15,975 nt of DNA from CAKPSH01 sp964634355 (lineage in GTDB: Bacteria > Bacillota > Clostridia > TANB77 > CAG-508). The first letter of the stretch is position 1. Each line of letters starts with the position of its first letter. The notes below the pieces were generated by a model. That model was not told where the DNA came from. It saw only the letters and a list, made by a program, of their open reading frames with translations, and searched no databases. The stretch spans positions 1 through 15,975 of the forward strand of contig CAZWIF010000026.1 of NCBI GenBank assembly GCA_964634355.1. The letters run 5' to 3'. Below, one piece after another: positions 1 through 5,361 of the stretch. The position numbers were made by a program, and so were the translations under genes.

Positions 1-24
1 AGTAACCAATTCACATGAATCCAT
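1..24 (-). CDS. 5' end of a small CELVT-type conserved protein (partial)
   Basis: Only the first eight codons (MDSCELVT) lie in the window, read leftwards from the ATG at 24 to 22. They are preceded by a perfect AGGAGGA ribosome binding site at 37 to 31 with a six-base spacer, so this is a genuine translation start even though almost no protein is visible. From memory, a family of short Clostridia proteins of unknown function begins with M-x-x-CELVT (I associate it with DUF6774). That assignment rests on five or six residues and is tentative. The gene is divergent from the Nudix operon, and the two share the roughly 110-bp AT-rich region between them. Confidence 0.5.
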
Positions 25-70
25 AAAAAATCCTCCTGATATATAATATGTGAATAATGTAAAAAGGAAA

Positions 71-99
71 TTGATTTTAATATAAAGATATGTTTTAAT
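71..99 (+). promoter_or_regulatory. Probable sigma-A promoter of the Nudix operon
   Basis: TTGATT at 71-76 and TTTAAT at 94-99 are separated by 17 bp, and transcription would start near 106. This is the best-spaced -35/-10 pair upstream of the first plus-strand gene. The region is extremely AT-rich, so chance matches are common. Confidence 0.4.
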
Positions 100-134
100 A
101 TAAATAAAATATAGGTAAAAGAGGAATAAGAATT

Positions 135-740
135 ATGGTAATTATTGTTGGAGCTATAATAAGAAAAGGTAATCAAATATTAATGGTAAAAGAGTCTAAA
201 AAAGAATTCTATGGAAATTGGAATTTTCCATCGGGACACTTAGAAGAAGGAGAAACGATAGAGAAAGGAATTTTAAGAGAAACTTTGGAGGAGACTGGTT
301 GCAAAGTAGAATTCAAAAGTTCGCTACCAGTGCGATATGACAAGAAGACAGAAACTTTTATAATTTACTACATGGCAGAATTAATAGAAGAACATGAAAT
401 TGTAGCAAAAGAGGAAATACTAGAAAAGAAATGGATGACTTTTGAAGAAATAAGAAGCATAAAAGATAATTTAAGATATCCTGATGATATTCTTGAGATA
501 TTGGAGAATATAGAGAAAGACTTTAGTGATGAGTTTGAGAATAAGGAAAAACAGATAAATTCAAAACAAGATATGAAACTATGGATGAATAGATTTGGGG
601 TGTGGTATAGTGAAAAAGAAAGGACTCAAGGGGATATTCGTACTAGATTAATACAAATAAAATTAGATATAATAAACACAATTAAAAATACACTAAGAAA
701 AAAAAACAAGATTCAAGGAGAAAATAGTGATGAAAGGTAG
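135..740 (+). CDS. Nudix (MutT-type) hydrolase with charged C-terminal extension
   Basis: This 201-aa protein should hydrolyse a nucleoside diphosphate linked to another moiety, using divalent metal. The Nudix box runs from Gly34 to Cys56 and fits G-x5-E-x7-RE-x2-EE-x-G: Gly34, Glu40, Arg48-Glu49, Glu52-Glu53 and Gly55 are all in place, so the enzyme should be active. The Nudix fold ends near residue 130. A Lys/Glu-rich tail of about 70 residues that I do not recognise follows, longer than in a minimal MutT protein. The ATG at 135 follows AGAGG at 120-124. The 3' end overlaps the next gene by about 11 bases, indicating translational coupling. The substrate cannot be read from sequence. The downstream RelA/SpoT-like gene makes a ppGpp-type or related nucleotide a reasonable guess, but this is inference. 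Confidence 0.85.
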   Translation: MVIIVGAIIRKGNQILMVKESKKEFYGNWNFPSGHLEEGETIEKGILRETLEETGCKVEFKSSLPVRYDKKTETFIIYYMAELIEEHEIVAKEEILEKKWMTFEEIRSIKDNLRYPDDILEILENIEKDFSDEFENKEKQINSKQDMKLWMNRFGVWYSEKERTQGDIRTRLIQIKLDIINTIKNTLRKKNKIQGENSDER

Positions 741-1530
741 GGAACGAATATTGAGACAAGAATATAGAGAAGCTTTTACAGAAGTATATGAAATTTTTCA
801 ATTAATGCCTGATGAATTAATTGAAAAAATCCCAGAACAATTTTATAAAATGGTTGAAGAAGAAAGAGATAAAAGTTATTTTCCGAAAATAAAAGAGCCA
901 TTAGAAGAACAAAAATTAAAAAATGAGACAATAATAATATTGGGATTAATATATAGAGACTTTTTGTGTCCACTAGAAGAAAGAAAAAGATTGCAAATGG
1001 AAGACGCAAAAGAATTGCAAGAAATTGAATTAAAGTTGTTTTCTTTAGATGAATGGGAAGAGTTTCCTAAAACATACAAATGGAAAACAGCTATTAATCT
1101 TATAAAAGAAAAAGAATTAGAAACAGATTATATAAAAGAAACTCTAAGAATTCTTATTAATGAGGGAAATACAGTGGAGGATGAAGTATTAACAGTAGCA
1201 GTTTTGAAAAATGCACTGGAAAGTAAAAAATGTTCATTAAGAGAAATTGAAGAAAAATATGGCAAAAATATTTCTAAAGTAGTTTATTTAATTGCAAGGC
1301 AAGAAGAGGAAAACTTTGAAGAATATGTAAAAAGAATTTTTGAAAACCACGAGTTTAAGTATATTAAAAAAATCATTGTTGCTAACGAAATCTGTAGTTT
1401 GAGAAAAGCTAAAGAAACTAAAAACGAGATTATAAGTGAATTAATAAAAGAGGCGAATTATATATTAAACTATGAAGAGAAAACTAACAGAGAATTAATG
1501 CAAAAGTTGAGAGAGGAAATTAAGCAATAA
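730..1530 (+). CDS. Conserved Clostridia protein with a degenerate RelA/SpoT-type HD domain
   Basis: A soluble 266-aa protein with two apparent parts. Residues about 10-90 (AFTEVYEIFQLMP through PLEERKRL) resemble a widespread unnamed Clostridia protein family. Residues about 134-246 can be laid over the N-terminal HD hydrolase domain of RelA/SpoT: SLREIEEKYGKNISKVV matches the helix after the HD pair, and YIKKIIVANEICSLR matches the family's IKLADRLHNMR region. All metal ligands seem lost: the HD pair is Lys160-Asn161 (VLKNALES) and the later Asp is Asn219. If the alignment is right, this is a non-catalytic pseudo-hydrolase. AAGGAG at 715-720 serves either the GTG at 727 or the ATG at 730; I chose ATG with nine-base spacing. 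The fold assignment is by eye. That it is a real gene is much surer than its function. Confidence 0.6.
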   Translation: MKGRERILRQEYREAFTEVYEIFQLMPDELIEKIPEQFYKMVEEERDKSYFPKIKEPLEEQKLKNETIIILGLIYRDFLCPLEERKRLQMEDAKELQEIELKLFSLDEWEEFPKTYKWKTAINLIKEKELETDYIKETLRILINEGNTVEDEVLTVAVLKNALESKKCSLREIEEKYGKNISKVVYLIARQEEENFEEYVKRIFENHEFKYIKKIIVANEICSLRKAKETKNEIISELIKEANYILNYEEKTNRELMQKLREEIKQ

Positions 1531-1548
1531 TATAATTTGGAGGTCAAG

Positions 1549-2550
1549 ATGAGTGGGGATTTGATTTGGGGCAAAGCTAGGAATAAAATGCAAGATAATC
1601 TAATAGCAGAGACTGATGAGGAAAGAAGATTATTAGAGCGATTAAAACATATTAGAGAAAGTGAAGAGGTACAAGGGTTTTTGCTAATGATAAAATCAGA
1701 ATTAGAAGAAAAGATAGGTAATGTTCATTTTAAAGCTAGGATAAAAAAGAATGGTTCAGCTATAAGAAAATTCAGAAAAGGAGGTTATGAAAGGGCTTCT
1801 CAAATGGATGACCTATGTGGAGTGATGATTGTTACAGAAGATTTATCGCAAGTGTATTTATTAGTTGAAACTATAAAAAAATTATTAAATAAACCTCAAT
1901 TCCTTGATTTAAATGATAAGACAGGCAACTATGGAGTACCTCCATTAAGCTATATTTTGAAATCTGAAATGGAATTTAATGATGTTGAAGGAACAGTACC
2001 TTTTGAAATTAGAGTACAAGAAGTATCAAGATTTATAACAATAGAAGCAACGTATTATTCAATATATAAAAATGATGCACTTTCTGATGATAAATGGGAG
2101 ATAAATGAAGTAATGTTGCAAATTATAAGAAGACAGGCTCAACTTGATACTGGGAAATGTGATAATGAGACAAAAAAGAAAATAAAAGAGGAAATAGCGC
2201 AATTAATGGCAGAGAATGCTGAAATTATAGTAGATAATAAACAAGTTGTATATGAAGTTTGGAGAGAGTATGCTAGAGTTAGATTTGAATATCTGCATAA
2301 CACTGAAATACAAGCAAGTTGCCTATTTGACCAAGAGGCCTTGACTAAAATTGACAGTTTCTTGGAAAAAACTTTTGATGAATATTATGTGGGATTTGTG
2401 AACGTGGGCTTAGAAAAGACCGATTTTCCAGCGGGTCCAGAAATTGAGAAAACTATACAAGAAATTTTAGCACTTGATTATCAAGCAGTAATTGAAAGAA
2501 TAAGAAATACTGAAAAATTACCAAATCAAGAAGAAGAAGGACGAAGCTGA
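1549..2550 (+). CDS. Diverged RelA/SpoT nucleotidyltransferase-like protein
   Basis: A soluble 333-aa protein. Residues about 40-175 follow the order of motifs in the RelA/SpoT synthetase domain: ARIKKNGSAIRKFRKG at 63-78 (family: gRxKxxxSIxxKxxxK), DDLCGVMIV at 87-95 (family: DxxGxRIxx), a Tyr-containing loop at 123-136 where the family has GYxSxH, and FEIRVQEV...IEATYYSIYK at 152-174 (family: EIQIRT...xxEHxxxYK). The putative metal-binding Asp88 and the Glu of the FEIR motif are retained. The Arg after DxxG is Met93, and the substrate-stacking YQSLH-type loop is rewritten, so ordinary ppGpp synthesis is doubtful. The C-terminal 150 residues are helical and charged and I do not recognise them. 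TTGGAGG at 1537-1543 with five-base spacing sets the ATG at 1549; the in-frame TTG at 1537 lies within this ribosome binding site. Last gene of the operon. Confidence 0.55.
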   Translation: MSGDLIWGKARNKMQDNLIAETDEERRLLERLKHIRESEEVQGFLLMIKSELEEKIGNVHFKARIKKNGSAIRKFRKGGYERASQMDDLCGVMIVTEDLSQVYLLVETIKKLLNKPQFLDLNDKTGNYGVPPLSYILKSEMEFNDVEGTVPFEIRVQEVSRFITIEATYYSIYKNDALSDDKWEINEVMLQIIRRQAQLDTGKCDNETKKKIKEEIAQLMAENAEIIVDNKQVVYEVWREYARVRFEYLHNTEIQASCLFDQEALTKIDSFLEKTFDEYYVGFVNVGLEKTDFPAGPEIEKTIQEILALDYQAVIERIRNTEKLPNQEEEGRS

Positions 2551-2559
2551 AGTAAAAAT

Positions 2560-2590
2560 AAGTCAAAAATAATTTACCTATTTTTGACTT
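2560..2590 (+). terminator. AT-rich hairpin after the Nudix/Rel-like operon
   Basis: A perfect 12-bp inverted repeat (2560-2571 pairing with 2579-2590, seven-base loop) starts ten bases after the last stop codon. Its position fits a terminator, but only two base pairs in the stem are G-C and the T tract after it is short. The loop holds the -35 box of the next promoter, so it may also influence that promoter. Confidence 0.5.
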
Positions 2591-2601
2591 TGTGATATAA
2601 T
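2573..2601 (+). promoter_or_regulatory. Promoter of the 53-aa small gene
   Basis: TTTACC at 2573-2578, a 17-bp spacer and TATAAT at 2596-2601 with an upstream TG (extended -10, TGATATAAT). The 13-base core TTGTGATATAATA is repeated exactly at the tyrS promoter (9239-9251), which supports it as a genuine strong promoter form in this genome. Confidence 0.65.
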
Positions 2602-2636
2602 ATACATTAAACTTCACCTAGAAAGGGGAAAAATCG

Positions 2637-2798
2637 GTGCTATACCTATTAGAGTTTCAAAAGGCTCTGACAGATGAAAAAGTAGGAGTAAAAGCCCACC
2701 AAATTGGAGGAAAAACCTTTGCGTTCTTGCTCTTAAAGTCAGATACTTTTATTCCGTTGAGCTTTCTGATGAATGAGGCATATGAGGTGGTTGAATAA
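2637..2798 (+). CDS. Small protein of unknown function, 53 aa
   Basis: A 53-codon reading frame from GTG at 2637 to TAA at 2796-2798. It has every mark of a small gene: an extended -10 promoter 36 bases upstream, AAAGGGG at 2622-2628 with eight-base spacing, and a strong terminator just after it. The product begins LYLLEFQKALTDEK and ends LSFLMNEAYEVVE. The middle is hydrophobic (FAFLLL) but too short and broken for a confident membrane segment, and there is no signal peptide. I do not recognise it. Codon choice differs from the neighbours: it uses CTG, CTC, GCC, GCG and CCG, and I count about 38% GC against roughly 30% around it. This could mean recent acquisition. A non-coding RNA occupying the same span is the main alternative. 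Confidence 0.6.
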   Translation: MLYLLEFQKALTDEKVGVKAHQIGGKTFAFLLLKSDTFIPLSFLMNEAYEVVE

Positions 2799-2811
2799 CG
2801 TCTCTTGCCTC

Positions 2812-2857
2812 AAAAAGCACACACGATAGGTTTCAACACCAGTTGTGTGTGCTTTTT
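2812..2857. terminator. Bidirectional intrinsic terminator
   Basis: A 13-bp perfect stem (2812-2824 with 2845-2857; GCACACAC against GTGTGTGC) is flanked by A5 on the left and T5 on the right, with a 20-base loop. It can stop the small gene on the plus strand and the infC-rpmI-rplT transcript on the minus strand, whose last stop codon is five bases away. Confidence 0.85.
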
Positions 2858-2862
2858 ATAAT

Positions 2863-3213
2863 TTATGCGTTTTTTGCTACTTCTGCTATTTTTGAGAAAG
2901 CAGCAGCATCTGTTACAGCTAATTCTGCAAGCATCTTTCTATTGATTTCAACATTTGCTTTTTTTAATCCTGAGATTAATTTGCTATATGTTAAACCATT
3001 CATTCTTGCTGCAGCATTAATTCTTGTAATCCATAGTTTTCTAAAATTACTCTTTTTATCTTTTCTTCCAACATAAGCATACATTCCAGATTTCATAACA
3101 GCTTGTTTAGCATTTCTAAATCTATAATGTTTGGCTCCATAATATCCCTTTGCTCTTTTTAATACTTTTTTATGTTTTTTACGAGTAATCATCGCAGTTT
3201 TAACTCTTGCCAT
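2863..3213 (-). CDS. rplT: 50S ribosomal protein L20
   Basis: A 116-aa protein, matching the usual 115-119 aa. It opens with the family's MARVKxxxxxRKKHKKVLKxAKGYYG and contains YRxAKQA-like (FRNAKQAVMKSG), RKxxFRKLWITRINAAARxNGLTYS and a hydrophobic C-terminal helix. L20 binds 23S rRNA early in 50S assembly and, in Bacillus, also binds the leader of its own operon to cause early termination. The start is ATG at 3213, preceded by GGGAGGA. Upstream in-frame ATG codons back to 3276 overlap rpmI and have no ribosome binding site. Last gene of the infC operon, 20 bases after rpmI. Confidence 0.97.
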   Translation of the reverse strand: MARVKTAMITRKKHKKVLKRAKGYYGAKHYRFRNAKQAVMKSGMYAYVGRKDKKSNFRKLWITRINAAARMNGLTYSKLISGLKKANVEINRKMLAELAVTDAAAFSKIAEVAKNA

Positions 3214-3233
3214 TTTAAATTCCTCCCAATCTA

Positions 3234-3437
3234 TTAATTTCCATATGGTAGCATTTTCTTGATTCCTGCTACACAAGTCTTATCTGCATATGCATTTTGA
3301 ATTTTTCCTGATTTCTTTTGTCTAGTAGTTTTGTTAGCTAAAAGATGTCTTCTATTAGCTTTTGTTCTTTTAACTTTACCAGTAGCTGTTAAGTGATATC
3401 TTTTTGCAGCTGCTTTATTTGTTTTTAATTTTGCCAT
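3234..3437 (-). CDS. rpmI: 50S ribosomal protein L35
   Basis: A 67-aa, very basic protein with the L35 pattern KLKTNKAAAKRYHLTATGKVKR near the N-terminus, RRHLLANKTTRQKK in the middle and IKKMLPYG at the end. It is a small structural protein of the 50S subunit. AAAAGGAG precedes its ATG. It sits between infC and rplT in the classic infC-rpmI-rplT order, 49 bases after infC. Confidence 0.97.
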   Translation of the reverse strand: MAKLKTNKAAAKRYHLTATGKVKRTKANRRHLLANKTTRQKKSGKIQNAYADKTCVAGIKKMLPYGN

Positions 3438-3486
3438 TTTAAATTCACTCCTTTTATGATTATTTTATAATTATTGTAATAATAAT

Positions 3487-3993
3487 TTATTTAGGTTGTA
3501 AAATTATAAACATGTTTTTACCTTCCAATAAAGGTTTTTTTTCAGGAACAGATATTTCAGAAAGCTCTTCAATGAATTTATTTAAAATATTTTCACCAAG
3601 TTTAACATAATTTAACTCTCTTCCACGGAAACGAACGGTTATCTTTACTTTAGAACCATCTTCAAGAAATCTCTTAGCATTTTTACATTTAAAATTGAAG
3701 TCATGTTCCTCTGTATTTGGTGTAATACGTATTTCCTTAAGTTCGGAAGTCTTTTGCTTTTTCTTAGCTTCTTTTTCTCTTTTAGCTAGTTCAAATTTAT
3801 ATTTTCCATAGTTCATAATTTTACAAACTGCGGGTTTATTGTTAGGAGCGACTAATACTAGGTCTAAATCCTTTGAAGCGGCTAAATCTATAGCATCATT
3901 AATTTTCATAACTCCAAGTTTTTCACCATTTTCAGAAATAACTTGAACTTCGCTAAAACGAATCTGTTCATTAATAAGTAATTCTTGTTTTAT
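3487..3993 (-). CDS. infC: Translation initiation factor IF-3, probable AUA start
   Basis: IF-3 binds the 30S subunit, prevents premature joining with 50S and checks start codon and initiator tRNA. The protein has the family N-domain (LLINEQIRFSEVQVI, LDLVLVAPNNKPAVCKIMNYGKYKFE), a Lys-rich linker (KREKEAKKKQK) and the C-domain (KEIRITPNTEEHDFNFKCKNAKRFLEDGSKVK, ending GKNMFIILQPK). The only ATG that could begin the frame, at 4008, is itself part of the ribosome binding site (ATGGAGGT), so it cannot be the true start. GGAGGT at 4006-4001 is seven bases upstream of ATA at 3993, and starting there gives 168 aa beginning exactly where Bacillus IF-3 begins relative to INEQIR. A rare start codon is a known IF-3 autoregulatory device. 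Software would probably report 173 aa from 4008. Confidence 0.93.
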   Translation of the reverse strand: MKQELLINEQIRFSEVQVISENGEKLGVMKINDAIDLAASKDLDLVLVAPNNKPAVCKIMNYGKYKFELAKREKEAKKKQKTSELKEIRITPNTEEHDFNFKCKNAKRFLEDGSKVKITVRFRGRELNYVKLGENILNKFIEELSEISVPEKKPLLEGKNMFIILQPK

Positions 3994-4035
3994 AAAAAAC
4001 ACCTCCATATGCTCTAGTGTTAAAGCAAATTATTG

Positions 4036-4061
4036 AAAAAAAGAACTTGTCACAAGACAAG
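4036..4061 (-). terminator. Attenuator hairpin in the infC leader
   Basis: On the minus strand, CTTGTC and GACAAG (4061-4056 and 4051-4046) form a stem with a four-base loop, followed by TTC and seven T. It is an intrinsic terminator about 45 bases before infC, placed where L20-controlled premature termination would act. Confidence 0.7.
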
Positions 4062-4169
4062 CCAATCCACACATTATTAAAAATAATAACATTTAAACCT
4101 TTTTCCATAAGATAAGGTGAGAAGTGGACGACTTCTTCTTGATAATTATGTTACTTCATTTAATCAACG
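4036..4169 (-). promoter_or_regulatory. L20-type ribosomal protein leader of infC-rpmI-rplT
   Basis: The untranslated leader runs from the predicted start near 4169 to the infC ribosome binding site at 4006. It contains an AGAAGT/ACTTCT hairpin (4136-4131 with 4125-4120), directly followed by a CACC-containing segment, then an AT-rich stretch and the attenuator. This order, and the position before infC, fit the Firmicute L20 leader (Rfam L20_leader), in which free L20 binds the RNA and promotes termination. I recognise the class by context and hairpin order, not by a covariance search. Confidence 0.65.
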
Positions 4170-4175
4170 AATACA

Positions 4176-4204
4176 ATGATACAATAAATTTAAAAAAATG
4201 TCAA
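4176..4204 (-). promoter_or_regulatory. Promoter of infC-rpmI-rplT
   Basis: On the minus strand there is a perfect TTGACA at 4204-4199, a 17-bp spacer and TATCAT at 4181-4176. The start would be near 4169, giving a leader of about 175 bases before infC. Its -35 box is eight base pairs from that of the divergent rplM promoter. Confidence 0.75.
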
Positions 4205-4212
4205 GAGTTTTA

Positions 4213-4241
4213 TTGACATTTCTAAAAAAATGTATTAAAAT
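4213..4241 (+). promoter_or_regulatory. Promoter of rplM-rpsI
   Basis: A perfect TTGACA at 4213-4218, a 17-bp spacer and TAAAAT at 4236-4241. Transcription would start near 4248, leaving a leader of about 137 bases before rplM that holds the hairpin at 4264-4312. Confidence 0.75.
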
Positions 4242-4263
4242 ATTGTGGTGCTGTAGAAATATG

Positions 4264-4312
4264 ACTTGATTAATAGAACTATTCCCCGGTAGTTGTAGTT
4301 CTGAAATTAAGT
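4264..4312 (+). promoter_or_regulatory. L13-type leader hairpin
   Basis: A two-part stem-loop in the rplM leader. The outer stem is ACTTGATT (4264-4271) with AATTAAGT (4305-4312), including one G-U pair. The inner stem is AGAACTA (4275-4281) with TAGTTCT (4296-4302). A small asymmetric internal loop separates them, and the 14-base apical loop contains CCCCGG. Size, position and shape match the proposed autoregulatory L13 leader of Firmicutes (Rfam L13_leader). No terminator follows, so control, if any, would be on translation or RNA stability. Confidence 0.6.
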
Positions 4313-4384
4313 ACATATCTATATACAAATAATATTAAAGATATAATCTAGAATAATATTAAAATGAATGGAGGATTTATTACC

Positions 4385-4819
4385 ATGAATAATACAACTT
4401 ACAGTGTTAAGAAAAATGAAATCGAAAGTAAATGGTATATAATTAATGCAGAGAATAAAGCATTAGGTAGAGTAGCAACAGAAGCTGCAAAATTATTAAG
4501 AGGAAAACATAAACCAACATTTACACCAAATTTAGATGTTGGAGATCATGTTATTATAATTAATTGTGGTAAAGTAAAGTTAACAGGAAATAAACTAAAT
4601 GATAAAGTTTATAGACATCATTCAGGATATATTGGCGGAATGAAGGAAATTTCTGCTAAGGATATGATGGAAAAAAATCCAGAGAAAGCAATGATGCTTG
4701 CAATAAAAGGAATGTTACCACATAACAGTTTAGGAAGACAACAATTAAAGAAAGTAAGAATATATGCAGGTAGTGAACATGAAAACCAAGCTCAAAAACC
4801 TGAAATATGGGAATTCTAA
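4385..4819 (+). CDS. rplM: 50S ribosomal protein L13
   Basis: A 144-aa protein, the usual L13 length. Motifs include KWYIINAENKALGRVATEAAKLLRGKHKPTFTPNLDVGDHVIIIN near the N-terminus, GYIGGMKEISA in the middle and MLAIKGMLPHNSLGRQQLKKVRIYAGSEHENQAQKPE at the end. L13 is an early-binding 50S protein. An in-frame ATG at 4364 overlaps the region just before GGAGG (4370-4374). That ribosome binding site serves the ATG at 4385 with a ten-base spacer, so I start there. It is the first gene of the two-gene rplM-rpsI operon. Confidence 0.97.
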   Translation: MNNTTYSVKKNEIESKWYIINAENKALGRVATEAAKLLRGKHKPTFTPNLDVGDHVIIINCGKVKLTGNKLNDKVYRHHSGYIGGMKEISAKDMMEKNPEKAMMLAIKGMLPHNSLGRQQLKKVRIYAGSEHENQAQKPEIWEF

Positions 4820-4849
4820 TAAATAATAAATATCTAGGAGGGAAATTAA

Positions 4850-5257
4850 ATGGCTAAAGCAAAATCTGAAAATATTGTATTTTGTGGAACAGGAAGAAGA
4901 AAAAGTTCAATAGCGAGAGTAAGACTTACAGAAGGAACAGGAAAAATAACAATTAATGGTAAGGATATAGAAGAATATCTAGGATTAGATACATTAAAAG
5001 TAATTGTAAGACAACCATTAGTTGCTACAAATACAGCAGACAAATATGATGTTGTTTGCAAAGTAACAGGTGGAGGAACAACTGGTCAAGCTGGTGCTAT
5101 CCGTCATGGCATAGCAAGAGCTTTAAATGAAGCAAATGCAGAATTCAGACCAATACTTAAATCAAGTGGATTCTTGACGAGAGACTCAAGAATGAAGGAA
5201 AGAAAGAAATACGGAATGAAGAAGGCTAGAAAGGCGCCTCAATTCAGTAAGAGATAG
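4850..5257 (+). CDS. rpsI: 30S ribosomal protein S9
   Basis: A 135-aa S9 with FCGTGRRKSSIARVRL at the start, GGGTTGQAGAIRHGIARAL in the middle and the invariant basic tail KKARKAPQFSKR, whose last residues reach into the ribosomal P site. AGGAGGG at 4836-4842 precedes the ATG with seven-base spacing. It lies 30 bases after rplM in the near-universal rplM-rpsI pair. The stop codon TAG (5255-5257) lies inside the left arm of the terminator stem. Confidence 0.98.
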   Translation: MAKAKSENIVFCGTGRRKSSIARVRLTEGTGKITINGKDIEEYLGLDTLKVIVRQPLVATNTADKYDVVCKVTGGGTTGQAGAIRHGIARALNEANAEFRPILKSSGFLTRDSRMKERKKYGMKKARKAPQFSKR

Positions 5258-5296
5258 AAAAAAGAGAACTTACAGTTCTCTTTTTTCTATCTCTTA
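5248..5296. terminator. Very long palindromic terminator after rpsI
   Basis: A perfect 23-bp stem (5248-5270 with 5274-5296) has only a three-base loop and internal A6/T6 tracts. It begins inside rpsI. By symmetry it can serve the plus-strand rplM operon and the minus-strand phosphorylase gene that ends at 5362. Confidence 0.85.
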
Positions 5297-5361
5297 AAAT
5301 TTCACATGATTTTTTATCCATGGAGCACGTTGTAATGTGCCATTTTAAAAATTCATAAGAA

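Noticed and set aside
776..1079. Minus-strand hydrophobic frames opposite the pseudo-HD gene
   Set aside because: Antisense reading of Glu/Lys-rich codons gives Phe/Leu-rich peptides; no ribosome binding site.
4364..4384. Upstream ATG for rplM
   Set aside because: It sits just before GGAGG, which serves the later ATG at 4385, and the extra seven residues are not part of the L13 family.
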